Below, in pieces: positions 17,584 to 27,043 of a stretch of DNA of 64,000 nt (positions are counted from its first letter, which is position 1; every line of letters begins with the position of its first letter). The notes under the pieces are model-generated. The model saw nothing but the letters and a program-made list of their open reading frames with translations. It did not search any database and was not told the origin of the DNA. The translations under genes and the position numbers were made by a program. Source of the DNA: JADGNZ01 sp963715895 (GTDB lineage Bacteria; Acidobacteriota; Thermoanaerobaculia; Gp7-AA8); contig OY970284.1 of the NCBI GenBank assembly GCA_963715895.1, forward strand, positions 3,782,001 to 3,846,000, in the 5' to 3' direction.

Positions 17584-18330
17584 ATGACTCATGTTTCCCG
17601 CTTTACCGGCAGCACCTGCGTGCTCGCGATCGGCGTACTGATCGCTTCCTCGGCCTGCGCGGCCCAAACCTCGCAAAGCCGCAAGCGCGCGGTGGCTCCC
17701 CCTGTGACCGGCCCGTCGGTTGTGGTCACCGGTGTCGTGAAGGATGCCTCCAACGGGGTGCCTGTCCAACTGGCCACGGCGTCCTACGGCGATCAGACGG
17801 CGCACACGAACGCGAATGGCGAATTCACCCTGAGCCTTCCCACCGGTTCGCCGGTTACGGTGAGCATCCAGCATCCCGCGTTCCTTCCCTTCCAGAAGGC
17901 TGTGACGGCGCAGAGCACCACCAAGGTCAACTTCGCACTGACCGAGCAGCCGTCCGTCACGATCAAGACCACGGCCGGCACGACCTACATCGTCGATATC
18001 GGCACCGCGCAGTTCGCCTACGCCATGCCCTTCAGCAGCTACGTGCCCACCGACAATGCAAACTTCTGCATGCCGGATGGCTCCGCGTTCACCCCGAGCA
18101 AGACCGAGTTCCGGAAGATCGTCGGCCCGGCAACGCCGACGACACTGGCTTCCTGCTGCGAAGGTTCGCTGCTCACGGCCAACGTGGAGATGAAGTCGGG
18201 CACGGCCACGCCGGTTTTCTTCAAGGATAGCTGCCACGAGACCGAGGTCGATTTCTACGGACGCGAAAAATCGACAGGAACGTACCGGTTCCTGAAGTTC
18301 ACCGACATCACCGAGATCGACTTTCCGTAG
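17584..18330 (+). CDS. Exported protein with carboxypeptidase-regulatory-like domain
   Basis: 248 residues: signal peptide (VLAIGVLIASSACA; cysteine near the end could be a lipobox but is not canonical), a beta-sandwich like the carboxypeptidase regulatory or Ig-like fold (residues ~48-120: VVVTGVVKDASNGVPVQLATAS), then an unrecognised Cys-containing domain. AGGAGAT (17571-17577) precedes ATG 17584. Function unknown; surface or periplasmic location inferred. Confidence 0.75.
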   Translation: MTHVSRFTGSTCVLAIGVLIASSACAAQTSQSRKRAVAPPVTGPSVVVTGVVKDASNGVPVQLATASYGDQTAHTNANGEFTLSLPTGSPVTVSIQHPAFLPFQKAVTAQSTTKVNFALTEQPSVTIKTTAGTTYIVDIGTAQFAYAMPFSSYVPTDNANFCMPDGSAFTPSKTEFRKIVGPATPTTLASCCEGSLLTANVEMKSGTATPVFFKDSCHETEVDFYGREKSTGTYRFLKFTDITEIDFP

Positions 18331-18342
18331 GCCGGCTGCGCT

Positions 18343-18447
18343 GGTTGCCCAAGGCTCGGCCAACATATCTATCGTTTGCCGCGCGGACTCCTAAGAGCCT
18401 GCGCGGTAGAACGTTCTCTCGCACTGTTGGCCGAGCCTTGGGCAACC
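18343..18447. repeat. Perfect 23-bp inverted repeat (family F)
   Basis: Arms 18343-18365 and 18425-18447 are exact reverse complements (GGTTGCCCAAGGCTCGG...). The 59-nt centre holds a CCGCGC/GCGCGG stem. It follows the stop at 18330 and could serve as terminator or processing element before the aldehyde dehydrogenase gene. Confidence 0.9.
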
Positions 18448-18494
18448 AACGCTGCCGGCCGTGCCGGCCGGAGCAATCGGATAGACTGCGGTTC

Positions 18495-19895
18495 GTGGTG
18501 AGCATCGATCCGCGCTTTGCTCTGGCGTCCGCCTCGGAAGAGATCGAGCGCATCTACGCCAGGCAGCGGGAGAATCGCGACGCCGTAGCCGCGAGCTCGG
18601 CAGACCAGCGGATCGATAAGCTTCGCCGGCTTCACGCCGCGATGTTCGCCCATCGCGCCGACCTTCAGGCCGCGCTTCTCGCCGATTACGAGAAGCCGGC
18701 CCCGGAAGTCGACATGTCGGAGATCTATCCGGTGGTCACCGAGGCCAGGCACGCCATCCGCCATCTGCGCCGGTGGATGCGGCCGCGCAGAGTGGCCACG
18801 CCTCTGGCGCTGCTCGGGTCACGGTCGCGCATCGTCTACGAGGCAAAAGGGGTCGTTCTCATCATCTCGCCGTGGAACTTCCCGGTGAACCTCACCCTCG
18901 GGCCGCTCGTTTCCGCGATTGCCGCGGGCAACTGCGTGACCATCAAGCCGTCGGAGATGACGCCGCACACGAGCGCGTGCATGAAGCAGATTCTCGGCGA
19001 GCTGTTCGATGAGAACGAAGTCGCCGTCGTCGAAGGCGATGCCGTCGTGGCCGAGACGCTGCTGAGGAAAAAGTGGGACCATATCTTTTTCACCGGCAGT
19101 CCGGCGGTGGGCCGGGTGGTCATGAAGGCCGCCGCGGAGCATCTGACGCCGGTGACGCTCGAGCTCGGCGGAAAGTCGCCTGTCATCGTCGACCGCACCG
19201 CCAATCTCGATGAAGCGGCCAAGAAGATCGCCTGGGGCAAGTTTCTCAACTCCGGCCAGATCTGCATCGCTCCCGATTACCTGCTCGTCGACGAAGTCAT
19301 TCGCGATCGGTTCGTCGAAAAGCTCCTCGCCGCGATCGCTCCCGAGACCGGGGTGATCGTCAATGACCGTCATGCCGCGCGCGTCAAGCGTCTTTTCGAC
19401 GATGCCGTTGCCGGCGGTGCCGAGGTCATCGCCGGCGGCGGATTCGACCAGCGCGCCATCGCACCGGCGGTCCTCGCGAACGTGAATCCTGAGTCTCCCA
19501 TCATGCAGCAGGAGATCTTCGGGCCGCTGCTGCCGATGATGACGTACAAGACGCTCGAGGATGCGTTCCGCGTGATCGCCGCGCGCGAGAAGCCTCTGGT
19601 GCTCTACCTCTTCAGCCGCAGCCGCAAGGTCATCGACGAAGTCATCCGCCGGACCACGGCGGGCGGCACGGCCATCAACGACACGCTCGTCCAGTTCTAC
19701 CAGTTGAATCTCCCGTTCGGCGGAGTAGGGGAGAGCGGCGTCGGCAAAGCCCATGGCGTTTTCGGATTCGAAGCCTTCTCGAACGCCCGCGGCGTGCTCG
19801 AGCAGCCGACGCGATTCAGCGCCATCCAGCTTCTGTATCCGCCGTATACGAACTTCAAGAAGAAACTGATCGAGTTGACGCTGAAGTACTTCTGA
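18495..19895 (+). CDS. Aldehyde dehydrogenase family protein (class 3-like)
   Basis: NAD(P)-dependent oxidation of an aldehyde to its acid. Motifs: SPWNFPVNL, FTGSPAVG (cofactor loop), ELGGKSP (catalytic Glu), NSGQICIAPDY (catalytic Cys), FGPLLPM. The ending with a hydrophobic, basic tail (FKKKLIELTLKYF) is like class 3 and coniferyl-aldehyde dehydrogenases. GTG 18495 or 18498 is the likely start, 7 nt after TAGACT (18482-18487); the longer frame is inverted-repeat sequence. Confidence 0.93.
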   Translation: MVSIDPRFALASASEEIERIYARQRENRDAVAASSADQRIDKLRRLHAAMFAHRADLQAALLADYEKPAPEVDMSEIYPVVTEARHAIRHLRRWMRPRRVATPLALLGSRSRIVYEAKGVVLIISPWNFPVNLTLGPLVSAIAAGNCVTIKPSEMTPHTSACMKQILGELFDENEVAVVEGDAVVAETLLRKKWDHIFFTGSPAVGRVVMKAAAEHLTPVTLELGGKSPVIVDRTANLDEAAKKIAWGKFLNSGQICIAPDYLLVDEVIRDRFVEKLLAAIAPETGVIVNDRHAARVKRLFDDAVAGGAEVIAGGGFDQRAIAPAVLANVNPESPIMQQEIFGPLLPMMTYKTLEDAFRVIAAREKPLVLYLFSRSRKVIDEVIRRTTAGGTAINDTLVQFYQLNLPFGGVGESGVGKAHGVFGFEAFSNARGVLEQPTRFSAIQLLYPPYTNFKKKLIELTLKYF

Positions 19896-19985
19896 GGGTC
19901 GCGTGGTCTATTGTTTGCGGTAGCCTCTAACCGCGAGATCGCCGACTCCAAGCTCCGACGCCATTCGCGCAATTCATTCCATATC

Positions 19986-21665
19986 ATGCGCCGTTTTCCT
20001 CTCTTTCTTCTGATCCTTGCCGGTGCCGCGTGCGGCATCGTGGCGGTCGGGTTTCACAAACTGGTGGACACCATGCGCTGGGTGCTCATCGCAGCGGCGC
20101 TTCATCAGCACACGCCGCTGCGTTACGCGCTCGTGATCGCGGTGCCGGCGGTAGCGTCCTTCCTGATCGCCCTCGTCATCAGCCGCGTGGCGCCGTTCGC
20201 ATCGGGAGCGAATCTGGCCCGGGTCCGCCGCGCCTACGAGGAGGATGTAGCCGTCCTCGACGACCGCAGCATCCTGGCTACGCTGGTGCTGACGCCGGTC
20301 TCCCTCGGCGCAGGCGCGCCTCTGGGGCCGGAGGGGCCGACCGTTGTGATCGCGAGCGGCGCGGCGATGTGGATCGCGCGCGCCGCCCGCGCGCCGAAGA
20401 ACATCGTACGAAGCATGATTCCCGTCGGTACCGCGGCCGGAATCGCTGCGATCTTCAACACACCGATCACCGGAGTGGTCTTCGCGCTGGAAGAAGTCAT
20501 GGGTACCGCCAGCCGCGATCTACTCGGCGGCACGATCGTCGCCGCGGTGGCCGCGGCGGTGGTGGAGCGGTTGATGCTGGGCGGCAAGCCGATCCTGCCG
20601 GTCTCGCCCGCTTCGTGGAGCGATCTGCGCGAACTGATCGGCTTCGCCGCGGCAGGCGTGGTCGCGGGCATCGCTGGCGGCGTGGCCATCCTGGCTATCT
20701 GGAAGCTGCGGCGCGTGATGGCGGGCGCCGTGCCGCACCTTGCCATCCGCGCGGCGCTCGGCGGTGTCATCGTCGGTGCCATCGGCGTCTTTGTTCCGCG
20801 CATCCTCAGCGTCGGTTACGAGACGACGTCGCTCTTCCTCCATGGCGGCGCAACCTTGCGCGAGACAACGATCGCGTTCGGCGGCAAGATCGCCGCTTTC
20901 GTCGCCGCGCTGTCATGTGGGGTGATCGGCGGAACCTTCGCTCCCTCGCTCTTCATCGGCGCCGCACTTGGCGGGAGCATCGGCCACCTCGCCGCGATCG
21001 CTCTCCCGCACGCCCATGTCGACCCAGGCGCCTACGCCCTCATCGGCATGGGCGCGTTCTTCGCGGCATTCCTGCGTTGCCCGGTGTCCGCGGTGCTCAT
21101 CGTCTTCGAGACCACCGGCGACTACGGTCTGGTGCTGCCTGTGATGCTCGCCGTCGCCATCGCTACCAGTCTCTCGCGCCGCATCACGCCGCACAGCCTG
21201 ACCGAGCTGCAGATGCATGAGGAAGGTTTCCGCGAGCCGGTCGAGGCGAACGATCCGCTGGCCGGCCTGACCGCCGCCGACGTCATGAGCTCCGCGATCA
21301 TCACCGTGCGCGCAGACCTCTCGATGCTCGATGCCGCCCGCCGCATCTCCGGTTCGCGTCACCGCGCCTATCCGGTCGTCAACGAAGACGGCAAACTCCT
21401 CGGTTTTCTGCCATCGACCGCTATCGACGTCGCCGCGCGCGAGGGAACGACGGAGGAACCGATCGCCGCGCACGTGCAGCCGAACGTGATCGTCGCAAAC
21501 GCCGGCGATGAGGTGCTCGACCTCATCCGCCGCATGGCTCACGCTGGAATCGACCGTTGCCCCGTGGTCGACGACGAAGGGCGGGTGGCGGGGTTCATCA
21601 GCCCCGCGGACGTCATGCGCAGGCGGTTCTCCGTCGCCCGGAATGACGGCGATCACGGGGTTTAG
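19986..21665 (+). CDS. ClC-family chloride channel/exchanger with CBS pair
   Basis: 559 residues. The membrane part contains the gating-glutamate motif GPEGP, the EE pair in VFALEEVMG (second Glu is the proton glutamate in exchangers) and GGTFAPSLFIG. The first selectivity motif is degenerate (ASGANL in place of GSGIP; Ser retained). Two CBS domains (about residues 435-555, starting TAADVMSSAIITV) form a cytoplasmic regulatory module. Having both glutamates suggests an H+/Cl- exchanger. ATG 19986 starts the first membrane helix. Confidence 0.9.
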   Translation: MRRFPLFLLILAGAACGIVAVGFHKLVDTMRWVLIAAALHQHTPLRYALVIAVPAVASFLIALVISRVAPFASGANLARVRRAYEEDVAVLDDRSILATLVLTPVSLGAGAPLGPEGPTVVIASGAAMWIARAARAPKNIVRSMIPVGTAAGIAAIFNTPITGVVFALEEVMGTASRDLLGGTIVAAVAAAVVERLMLGGKPILPVSPASWSDLRELIGFAAAGVVAGIAGGVAILAIWKLRRVMAGAVPHLAIRAALGGVIVGAIGVFVPRILSVGYETTSLFLHGGATLRETTIAFGGKIAAFVAALSCGVIGGTFAPSLFIGAALGGSIGHLAAIALPHAHVDPGAYALIGMGAFFAAFLRCPVSAVLIVFETTGDYGLVLPVMLAVAIATSLSRRITPHSLTELQMHEEGFREPVEANDPLAGLTAADVMSSAIITVRADLSMLDAARRISGSRHRAYPVVNEDGKLLGFLPSTAIDVAAREGTTEEPIAAHVQPNVIVANAGDEVLDLIRRMAHAGIDRCPVVDDEGRVAGFISPADVMRRRFSVARNDGDHGV

Positions 21666-21826
21666 GTTTCGCGACCACGACACACACAAGTCTCTCCGCT
21701 ATTCGGCCGCTGGTGATGGCAATATTTCAGCTGGAACCTGCGACGGTCTCGCGCTCTTGTCACGCCCTGAAACCTTCCGCCTCCTCGAACGTTAATGCTG
21801 GCAGCAACGAGTTCGAGGAGTGTTCT

Positions 21827-23047
21827 ATGAGCGGCAAGCGGAAGAAGAAAGTTGCGGTCTGGTCGGTCATCGTCCTGGTTGTGGCCATCATCGTCACCCT
21901 GGTAGCGATGAAGGCGGCCGGGAAGAAGCAGGAAGTGAAGCTGCCGGTCAAGGTGGGGAAGGTCGAAATCGCTGACGTCCAGGTCAAGGTCACCGAGGTC
22001 GGCAATGTGCAGCCCGAGGTCAAAGTCGACGTCAAGAGCGTCGTCTCCGGAAAGGTCATCGAGATCTTTCATCGTGACGGCGACCAGGTGAAGCGTGGCG
22101 AGACGCTGGCGCGCATCGAGCCCGACCTCGATCAGGCCCAGTCGATCGCTGACGTCAAGAACGCGCTGACCGCGACCAAGATCCGTTACGAGCAGGCCAA
22201 GAAGAACTACGAGTCCGATCACAGCCTTTTCGAGTCCGGCCTCCTCGCCGGCAAGCAGAATCGCGACTCCGAGGCCGAGTACCTCGCGGCCAAGCAGGAG
22301 TACCACAAGACGGAAGAGAAGTACGCCATCGTCGAGCGCAGCGGCATCCCCATCGCCCAGGCCGCCAACAAGTTCCAGGGATCGAACGTCATCTCGCCGA
22401 TGGATGGCTTGCTGCTCACCAAGAACGTCGAGATCGGCGACACCATCACCAGCGGCGTCTCGTCGTTCAATGCCGGGACGGTGCTCTTCAGCGTGGCCGA
22501 CGTCTCGAAGATGATCGTCAAAGCCGGGGTGAACGAGGTCGACATCGGCAAGATCCGCGTCGGCATGCCGGTCAAGGTCACGCTCGATGCCTACTCCAAG
22601 ATCGCCTTCGCCGGACGCATCGACCGCATCGCCCCGGCCGTGCGGATCGACGACAAAGTGCGCGTGTTCGACGTCGAGATCCGTCTCGACGCGCAGGGCC
22701 GCGAGCTGCGCTCCGGCATGACCGCCAACATCGAAGTGAACGGCGAACGGAAGGGCAAGGTGCTCACCGTTCCTGTCGAGTCGGTCTTCCAGCGCGATGG
22801 TGTGGAACTGGTCTTCGTCAAGAAGAACATCGATCCCAACACCGTCCCGACGAAGGCGGTGAAGAAAGAGGGTGTGGCGCCGGACAAGGACGGCTGGAAG
22901 CAATTCTTCGAAAAACGGACGATCGTCACCGGACTCTCCGACAACGCCCGCGTCGAAGTGGTGAAGGGTCTCAAGACCGGGGAAGAAGTGGCCCTCGAAG
23001 ATCCGACGCTGCCGGCGGACAAGAAGAAGGACGAAAACGACGATTAA
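21827..23047 (+). CDS. HlyD/MacA-type periplasmic adaptor
   Basis: 406 residues: N-terminal membrane anchor (VAVWSVIVLVVAIIVTLVAM), split biotinyl-lipoyl domain (VKVDVKSVVSGKVIEIFHRDGDQVKRG shows the first half), alpha-helical hairpin (about 110-190), beta-barrel domain, membrane-proximal region, acidic tail. It should link the MacB-like ABC parts encoded next to an outer-membrane channel, which is absent here. GAGGAG lies 7 nt before ATG 21827. Confidence 0.9.
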   Translation: MSGKRKKKVAVWSVIVLVVAIIVTLVAMKAAGKKQEVKLPVKVGKVEIADVQVKVTEVGNVQPEVKVDVKSVVSGKVIEIFHRDGDQVKRGETLARIEPDLDQAQSIADVKNALTATKIRYEQAKKNYESDHSLFESGLLAGKQNRDSEAEYLAAKQEYHKTEEKYAIVERSGIPIAQAANKFQGSNVISPMDGLLLTKNVEIGDTITSGVSSFNAGTVLFSVADVSKMIVKAGVNEVDIGKIRVGMPVKVTLDAYSKIAFAGRIDRIAPAVRIDDKVRVFDVEIRLDAQGRELRSGMTANIEVNGERKGKVLTVPVESVFQRDGVELVFVKKNIDPNTVPTKAVKKEGVAPDKDGWKQFFEKRTIVTGLSDNARVEVVKGLKTGEEVALEDPTLPADKKKDENDD

Positions 23048-23060
23048 CGGCGCCTGCGGT

Positions 23061-23190
23061 GCGTTGTCGGTTGTCGGTTGATTGGGTTGCTCGGTTGCTG
23101 AGTTGCATGGTTGCAGAGTAAGGAAGCAACCCACAACTCAACAACCCTGCAACCCAGCAACCCAACCGATAACCGACAACCGATAACGCG
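23061..23190. repeat. Inverted repeat combining families B and C
   Basis: Outer arms are family B words (GTCGGTTGTCGG; ACCGACAACCGATAACG) and inner arms are family C words (GGTTGC; GCAACCC), nested. It separates adaptor and ATPase genes of one operon. Confidence 0.85.
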
Positions 23191-23206
23191 AGCGAAGCGA
23201 GCCAAC

Positions 23207-23920
23207 ATGAGCGCACTACTTCAATACGAGCAACCCGAGCAGGCCACAAAGGCTCTCATCCAGCTCGACGACATCTCCAAGACCTACGACTCAGGCGAGA
23301 ACGCGGTGCAGGCGTTGCGCGGGGTGGACGTGGCCATCGAGAAGGGCGAGTTCGTGGCCATCATCGGGCCGTCCGGCTCCGGCAAGTCGACGCTGATGCA
23401 CATCCTCGGATGCCTCGACACGCCCACCACCGGCAAGTACTGGCTCGATGGCGAAGACGTCGCCGAGATGTCGGCGCGCGCTCTGGCCCGCGTCCGCAAT
23501 CAGAAAATCGGATTCGTCTTCCAGACTTTCAACCTGTTGCCGCGCGCATCGATCCTCAAGAATGTCGAGCTGCCGCTGCTGTACGCCGGCGTCGGGCGCG
23601 AAGAGCGGCGCGAGAGCGCGTTCAAAGCGCTCCAGCGCGTCGGCCTGGAGAAGCGTGCCAAGCATCGGCCCAACGAGCTCTCCGGCGGGCAGCGCCAGCG
23701 TGTTGCTATCGCTCGGGCCCTGGTCAACACCCCATCCCTCATCCTGGCTGACGAGCCGACGGGCAATCTGGACCAGAAGACCGGCTCCGACATCATCAAC
23801 ATCTTCGAGGAGCTGGCCGCACACGACGAGACCATCGTCCTGGTCACACACGACCCTGCCATCGCCGCCCGCACGCAGCGAAGGATCACCCTGGTCGATG
23901 GGGAGATCGTGAACGAATAG
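23207..23920 (+). CDS. ABC transporter ATPase, MacB/LolD type
   Basis: 237 residues with Walker A GPSGSGKST, signature LSGGQRQR, Walker B LILADEPTGNLD and THDPAIA switch. The ADEPTGNLD wording is typical of the MacB/LolD/FtsE branch, which drives mechanotransmission rather than transport through the bilayer. Start ATG 23207 follows the repeat; the N-terminal 20 residues are an extra segment. Works with the two permeases that follow. Confidence 0.94.
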   Translation: MSALLQYEQPEQATKALIQLDDISKTYDSGENAVQALRGVDVAIEKGEFVAIIGPSGSGKSTLMHILGCLDTPTTGKYWLDGEDVAEMSARALARVRNQKIGFVFQTFNLLPRASILKNVELPLLYAGVGREERRESAFKALQRVGLEKRAKHRPNELSGGQRQRVAIARALVNTPSLILADEPTGNLDQKTGSDIINIFEELAAHDETIVLVTHDPAIAARTQRRITLVDGEIVNE

Positions 23921-23930
23921 CGGCTTTGCC

Positions 23931-24012
23931 GCGTTGTCGGTTCTCGGTTGATTGCGCTGCGCGCGTTGTCAAAGCCGAACCGACCAACCGACAACCGACA
24001 ACCGATAACCGA
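23931..24012. repeat. Inverted repeat, family B copy 3
   Basis: Left arm GCGGCTTTGCCGC then GTTGTCGGTTCTCGGTT; right arm ACCGACAACCGACAACCG and ACCGATAACCG. It lies between the ATPase and permease genes, ending about 12 nt before the next ATG. Confidence 0.85.
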
Positions 24013-24024
24013 GCACAGCGAGCA

Positions 24025-25254
24025 ATGATCCTCTTCGAATCCATCATCGACGGCATCCGCGACATCAAGGACCACTTCGGTCGCACGATGCTGCAGCTCG
24101 TCGGTATCATCCTCGGCGCCGGGTCGATCGTGGCCACCTTCTCGCTCTCCGTGGCCGGCAAGGCGGCGTCGATGGAGTACTACCGCGTCTCCGGCGGCAT
24201 CCAGAAAATCTACGTCTCCGACAAGCCGACCGGGAAGGTGACGCTCGACGCGAAGGCACTGGCCTCGAAAGGCCTCACCTATCACGATGCCCTCATTCTC
24301 AAGCGGGACGCGAAAGAGATCGATCTCGTTTCGCCCGTCGCCAACGAAGACATGACCCTTCGGTACCGCGACATTGAGAAGCCGCGCAGCATCATGGGCG
24401 TCACGCCGGCCTACTCGCCGATGAACGATTTCCGCACGGGCGCCGGCCGCTTCATCACCGACAACGATCTGACCACCGCCGCGCGCGTGGTCGTCCTCGG
24501 CACCGAGCGCGCCCAGGAGTTCTTCGGCAGCGACGACCCTCTCGGGAAGACGCTGACCATCAACGGCACCGGCTACCTCGTCGTCGGCATTATGGAGGAG
24601 AAGTACTTCAGCTTCGATCACAAGCGGAACGTGATGCGCTGGATGAACCGCCAGATCTACATCCCGTTCACCACCTTCGTCACGCGCAAGGGCGACACGC
24701 TGGAGCGGGGAAAGGTCTCCTTCATGCACGTCCGCATGAAGAACGTGAAGCGGAATCAGGACGCGGTCGATGAGATCAAGGGCATTCTCCTCCGCGAGCA
24801 CGGGACGAAGGACTTCGACGTCTACTCACGCGTGGCCAACCTCAAGCGCAACGAACAGAACAACCAGATGTACGACATGACCTTCATGATCTGCGGGATC
24901 ATCTCGCTCCTCGTCGGAGGCATCGTGGTGATGAACATCCAGCTGGCCTCGTTCAACGAGCGGGTGCGTGAGGTGGGAACGCGCAAGGCTGTCGGCGCCT
25001 CGCCTGCGCAGATCTTCTTCCAGTTCCTTTCCGAGACCGTTCTGGTCTCGGTCGTCGGCGGGTTTCTCGGCATCGCCGTCGGCAAGTTCTTCAGCGACGG
25101 CATCGCCGCACTGACGCGTGACCCGGCACCGGTCACGTTCGGCACCGCGGTATGGGCCATCGTCTTCGCCGCCGGTACCGGCCTGGTCTTTGGCATGTAC
25201 CCGGCTATCCGGGCCTCCCGCTTGAATCCCATCGAAGCGCTGAGGGCGGAGTAA
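24025..25254 (+). CDS. MacB/FtsX-type ABC permease 1
   Basis: 409 residues: one N-terminal membrane helix, a ~230-residue periplasmic MacB core domain, and three C-terminal helices, the last ending in the family's PAIRASRLNPIEALRAE. ATG 24025 begins MILFESIIDGIRDIK; there is no Shine-Dalgarno sequence, since the family B repeat occupies the leader. Probably forms a heterodimer with the next gene product. Confidence 0.92.
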   Translation: MILFESIIDGIRDIKDHFGRTMLQLVGIILGAGSIVATFSLSVAGKAASMEYYRVSGGIQKIYVSDKPTGKVTLDAKALASKGLTYHDALILKRDAKEIDLVSPVANEDMTLRYRDIEKPRSIMGVTPAYSPMNDFRTGAGRFITDNDLTTAARVVVLGTERAQEFFGSDDPLGKTLTINGTGYLVVGIMEEKYFSFDHKRNVMRWMNRQIYIPFTTFVTRKGDTLERGKVSFMHVRMKNVKRNQDAVDEIKGILLREHGTKDFDVYSRVANLKRNEQNNQMYDMTFMICGIISLLVGGIVVMNIQLASFNERVREVGTRKAVGASPAQIFFQFLSETVLVSVVGGFLGIAVGKFFSDGIAALTRDPAPVTFGTAVWAIVFAAGTGLVFGMYPAIRASRLNPIEALRAE

Positions 25255-25257
25255 GCG

Positions 25258-26478
25258 ATGCAACTGCTCGAATCCGTCCGCACCAGCCTCGAGGAAGTGA
25301 AAGGACATCCGCTCCGTTCGTTCTTCACGCTGATCGGTGTCATCCTCGGAACGCTGGCCATCGTCGTGGTGATGTCGGTGCTCGACGGTGTCGAGATCGG
25401 CGTTTGGCAGGGTGTCGAGGACCTCGGCATGGACGGTGTTCTCGTCCTCTCGCAGCGTAAGCCGGCCGATCCCATGGAGCGCGCCAAGGCGTATCTATCG
25501 CATGGACTCCGCGTCGAGGATCAGAGGTATTTCGAAGCGAGCAATCTGATCAGCTCCGTCGGCCCCGTCGGCGAGACGCGCGCCGTCGTCACCGCCGGCA
25601 GCGTCACGCGCCGCATCGACATCTATGGCATCACTCCCTCGTTTGTGGCCATCAAAGGCCGCAAGACCATCGCCGGCCGCTTTCTCGGCGAGAGCGACGT
25701 CGAGGCCAAGAAACCGGTCTGCGTGCTCGGTTTCAAGTTGAAAGAGCAGCTCTTCGGAGGCGACAACGCCATCGGCCAGCAGGTCAGCATCGGCGGACGG
25801 CGTCTCACCGTCATCGGCGTCGGCACGAAGTTCAACATGGAGTTCGTGAACGACGATGACATGCGCAAAGAGACGGGTGGCGCGTACATCCCGTTCACGG
25901 TCTATCAGGACATGTTCGGCCGCGAGATCTCCTACATGCTGGCCAAGACCGACGATCCGGAGAAGAGTATCGATGCCGAGGATGAGGCGGCGGGGATCGT
26001 GGCGCACGCGCACAACAACATTCACGACGTGCACGTCGAGAACGTCGGCAAAGAGATCCTCAAGGAGCGCGGGAACATCGTCCGGATCCTGCGCAACTGG
26101 CGCATCGTCTTCTTCTCCATCGCCGGCATTTCGCTCCTGATCGGCGGGGTGGGCATCTTCTCGGTGCTGAAGATCTCCATCTCCGAGCGCCTCTTCGAGA
26201 TCGGCCTGCGCAAGGCCATCGGCGCCGGCGACGGCGAGATCTTCATGCAGTTCCTGATCGAATCGGTCACGCTCTCAGTCGTGGGTGCCACTGTCGGCGT
26301 AGCCCTCGGCATCGGCGTCGTGAAACTCATCGCCGGCTTCTTCCCGGGCGGCCTGCCTGTATCGCTCTTCGGCCTCTCCGTCGCCAGCGGTTTCGCCGTC
26401 TCGATGGGATTGCTGGCCGGTCTCTACCCGTCGATCAGCGCGTCGAGGATGCAGCCGGTCGAAGCGCTGCGGGCATAA
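25258..26478 (+). CDS. MacB/FtsX-type ABC permease 2
   Basis: 406 residues, same topology as permease 1 and ending PSISASRMQPVEALRA. It begins 3 nt after the permease 1 stop. Together with adaptor and ATPase it makes a MacA-MacB-like exporter of unknown cargo (peptide, lipid or drug). Confidence 0.92.
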   Translation: MQLLESVRTSLEEVKGHPLRSFFTLIGVILGTLAIVVVMSVLDGVEIGVWQGVEDLGMDGVLVLSQRKPADPMERAKAYLSHGLRVEDQRYFEASNLISSVGPVGETRAVVTAGSVTRRIDIYGITPSFVAIKGRKTIAGRFLGESDVEAKKPVCVLGFKLKEQLFGGDNAIGQQVSIGGRRLTVIGVGTKFNMEFVNDDDMRKETGGAYIPFTVYQDMFGREISYMLAKTDDPEKSIDAEDEAAGIVAHAHNNIHDVHVENVGKEILKERGNIVRILRNWRIVFFSIAGISLLIGGVGIFSVLKISISERLFEIGLRKAIGAGDGEIFMQFLIESVTLSVVGATVGVALGIGVVKLIAGFFPGGLPVSLFGLSVASGFAVSMGLLAGLYPSISASRMQPVEALRA

Positions 26479-26485
26479 TGCCCGG

Positions 26486-27034
26486 ATGTCATCCGACCAG
26501 CCTTACATCTGCCTGATCCGCGGCGTCAACGTCGGCGGCAACAAACTTCTGAAGATGGACGCGCTCCGATCGCTCTGCGACGCGATCGGCGTAAAGGGTG
26601 CGAAGACGTACCTCCAGAGTGGGAATGTCGTCTTTCGCAGCAGCCTCGATCGCGGCGTGCTCGCCAAGCGGATCGAGGATGGCATCCGCAAAGCGACCGG
26701 GTTCGAGGCGAAAGTGATCCTGCGAACCGCGAGCGAGATGCAGGAGGTCATCGCCGCGAATCCGTTCACGGCCGGGCCGCAACGGGATCCACGAGCCTTC
26801 CTGGTGGCGTTCCTCGGCGGCGAGATCGGGAAAGAGGCAAGGACACTTCTGTCGAAGCTGAAAATCGATTCGGAGGAGCTTCACTTCGGCGAGCTTGAGC
26901 TGTACCTCTATCTCCCCGACGGCATCGCCGGCTCGAAACTCTCCAACGCCCTGACCGAGAAGAAGATCGGCGTGAATGTGACGGCGCGGAACTGGAACAC
27001 GGTCAAGGCGCTGCTTCAACTCTCAGAAGGATGA
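26486..27034 (+). CDS. DUF1697 protein
   Basis: 182 residues matching DUF1697 (YICLIRGVNVGGNKLLKM, KTYLQSGNVVF, NWNTVKALLQL). Function of the family is not established. CATAAT (26474-26479) is 6 nt before the ATG, so it may have its own leaderless promoter inside the end of the permease gene. Confidence 0.9.
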   Translation: MSSDQPYICLIRGVNVGGNKLLKMDALRSLCDAIGVKGAKTYLQSGNVVFRSSLDRGVLAKRIEDGIRKATGFEAKVILRTASEMQEVIAANPFTAGPQRDPRAFLVAFLGGEIGKEARTLLSKLKIDSEELHFGELELYLYLPDGIAGSKLSNALTEKKIGVNVTARNWNTVKALLQLSEG

Positions 27035-27043
27035 GTCTTTTGC

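Noticed and set aside
21662..23134. 490-codon open frame antisense to the HlyD-like adaptor
   Set aside because: Shadow frame with low-complexity Leu/Asp/Val runs; the plus strand encodes the adaptor.
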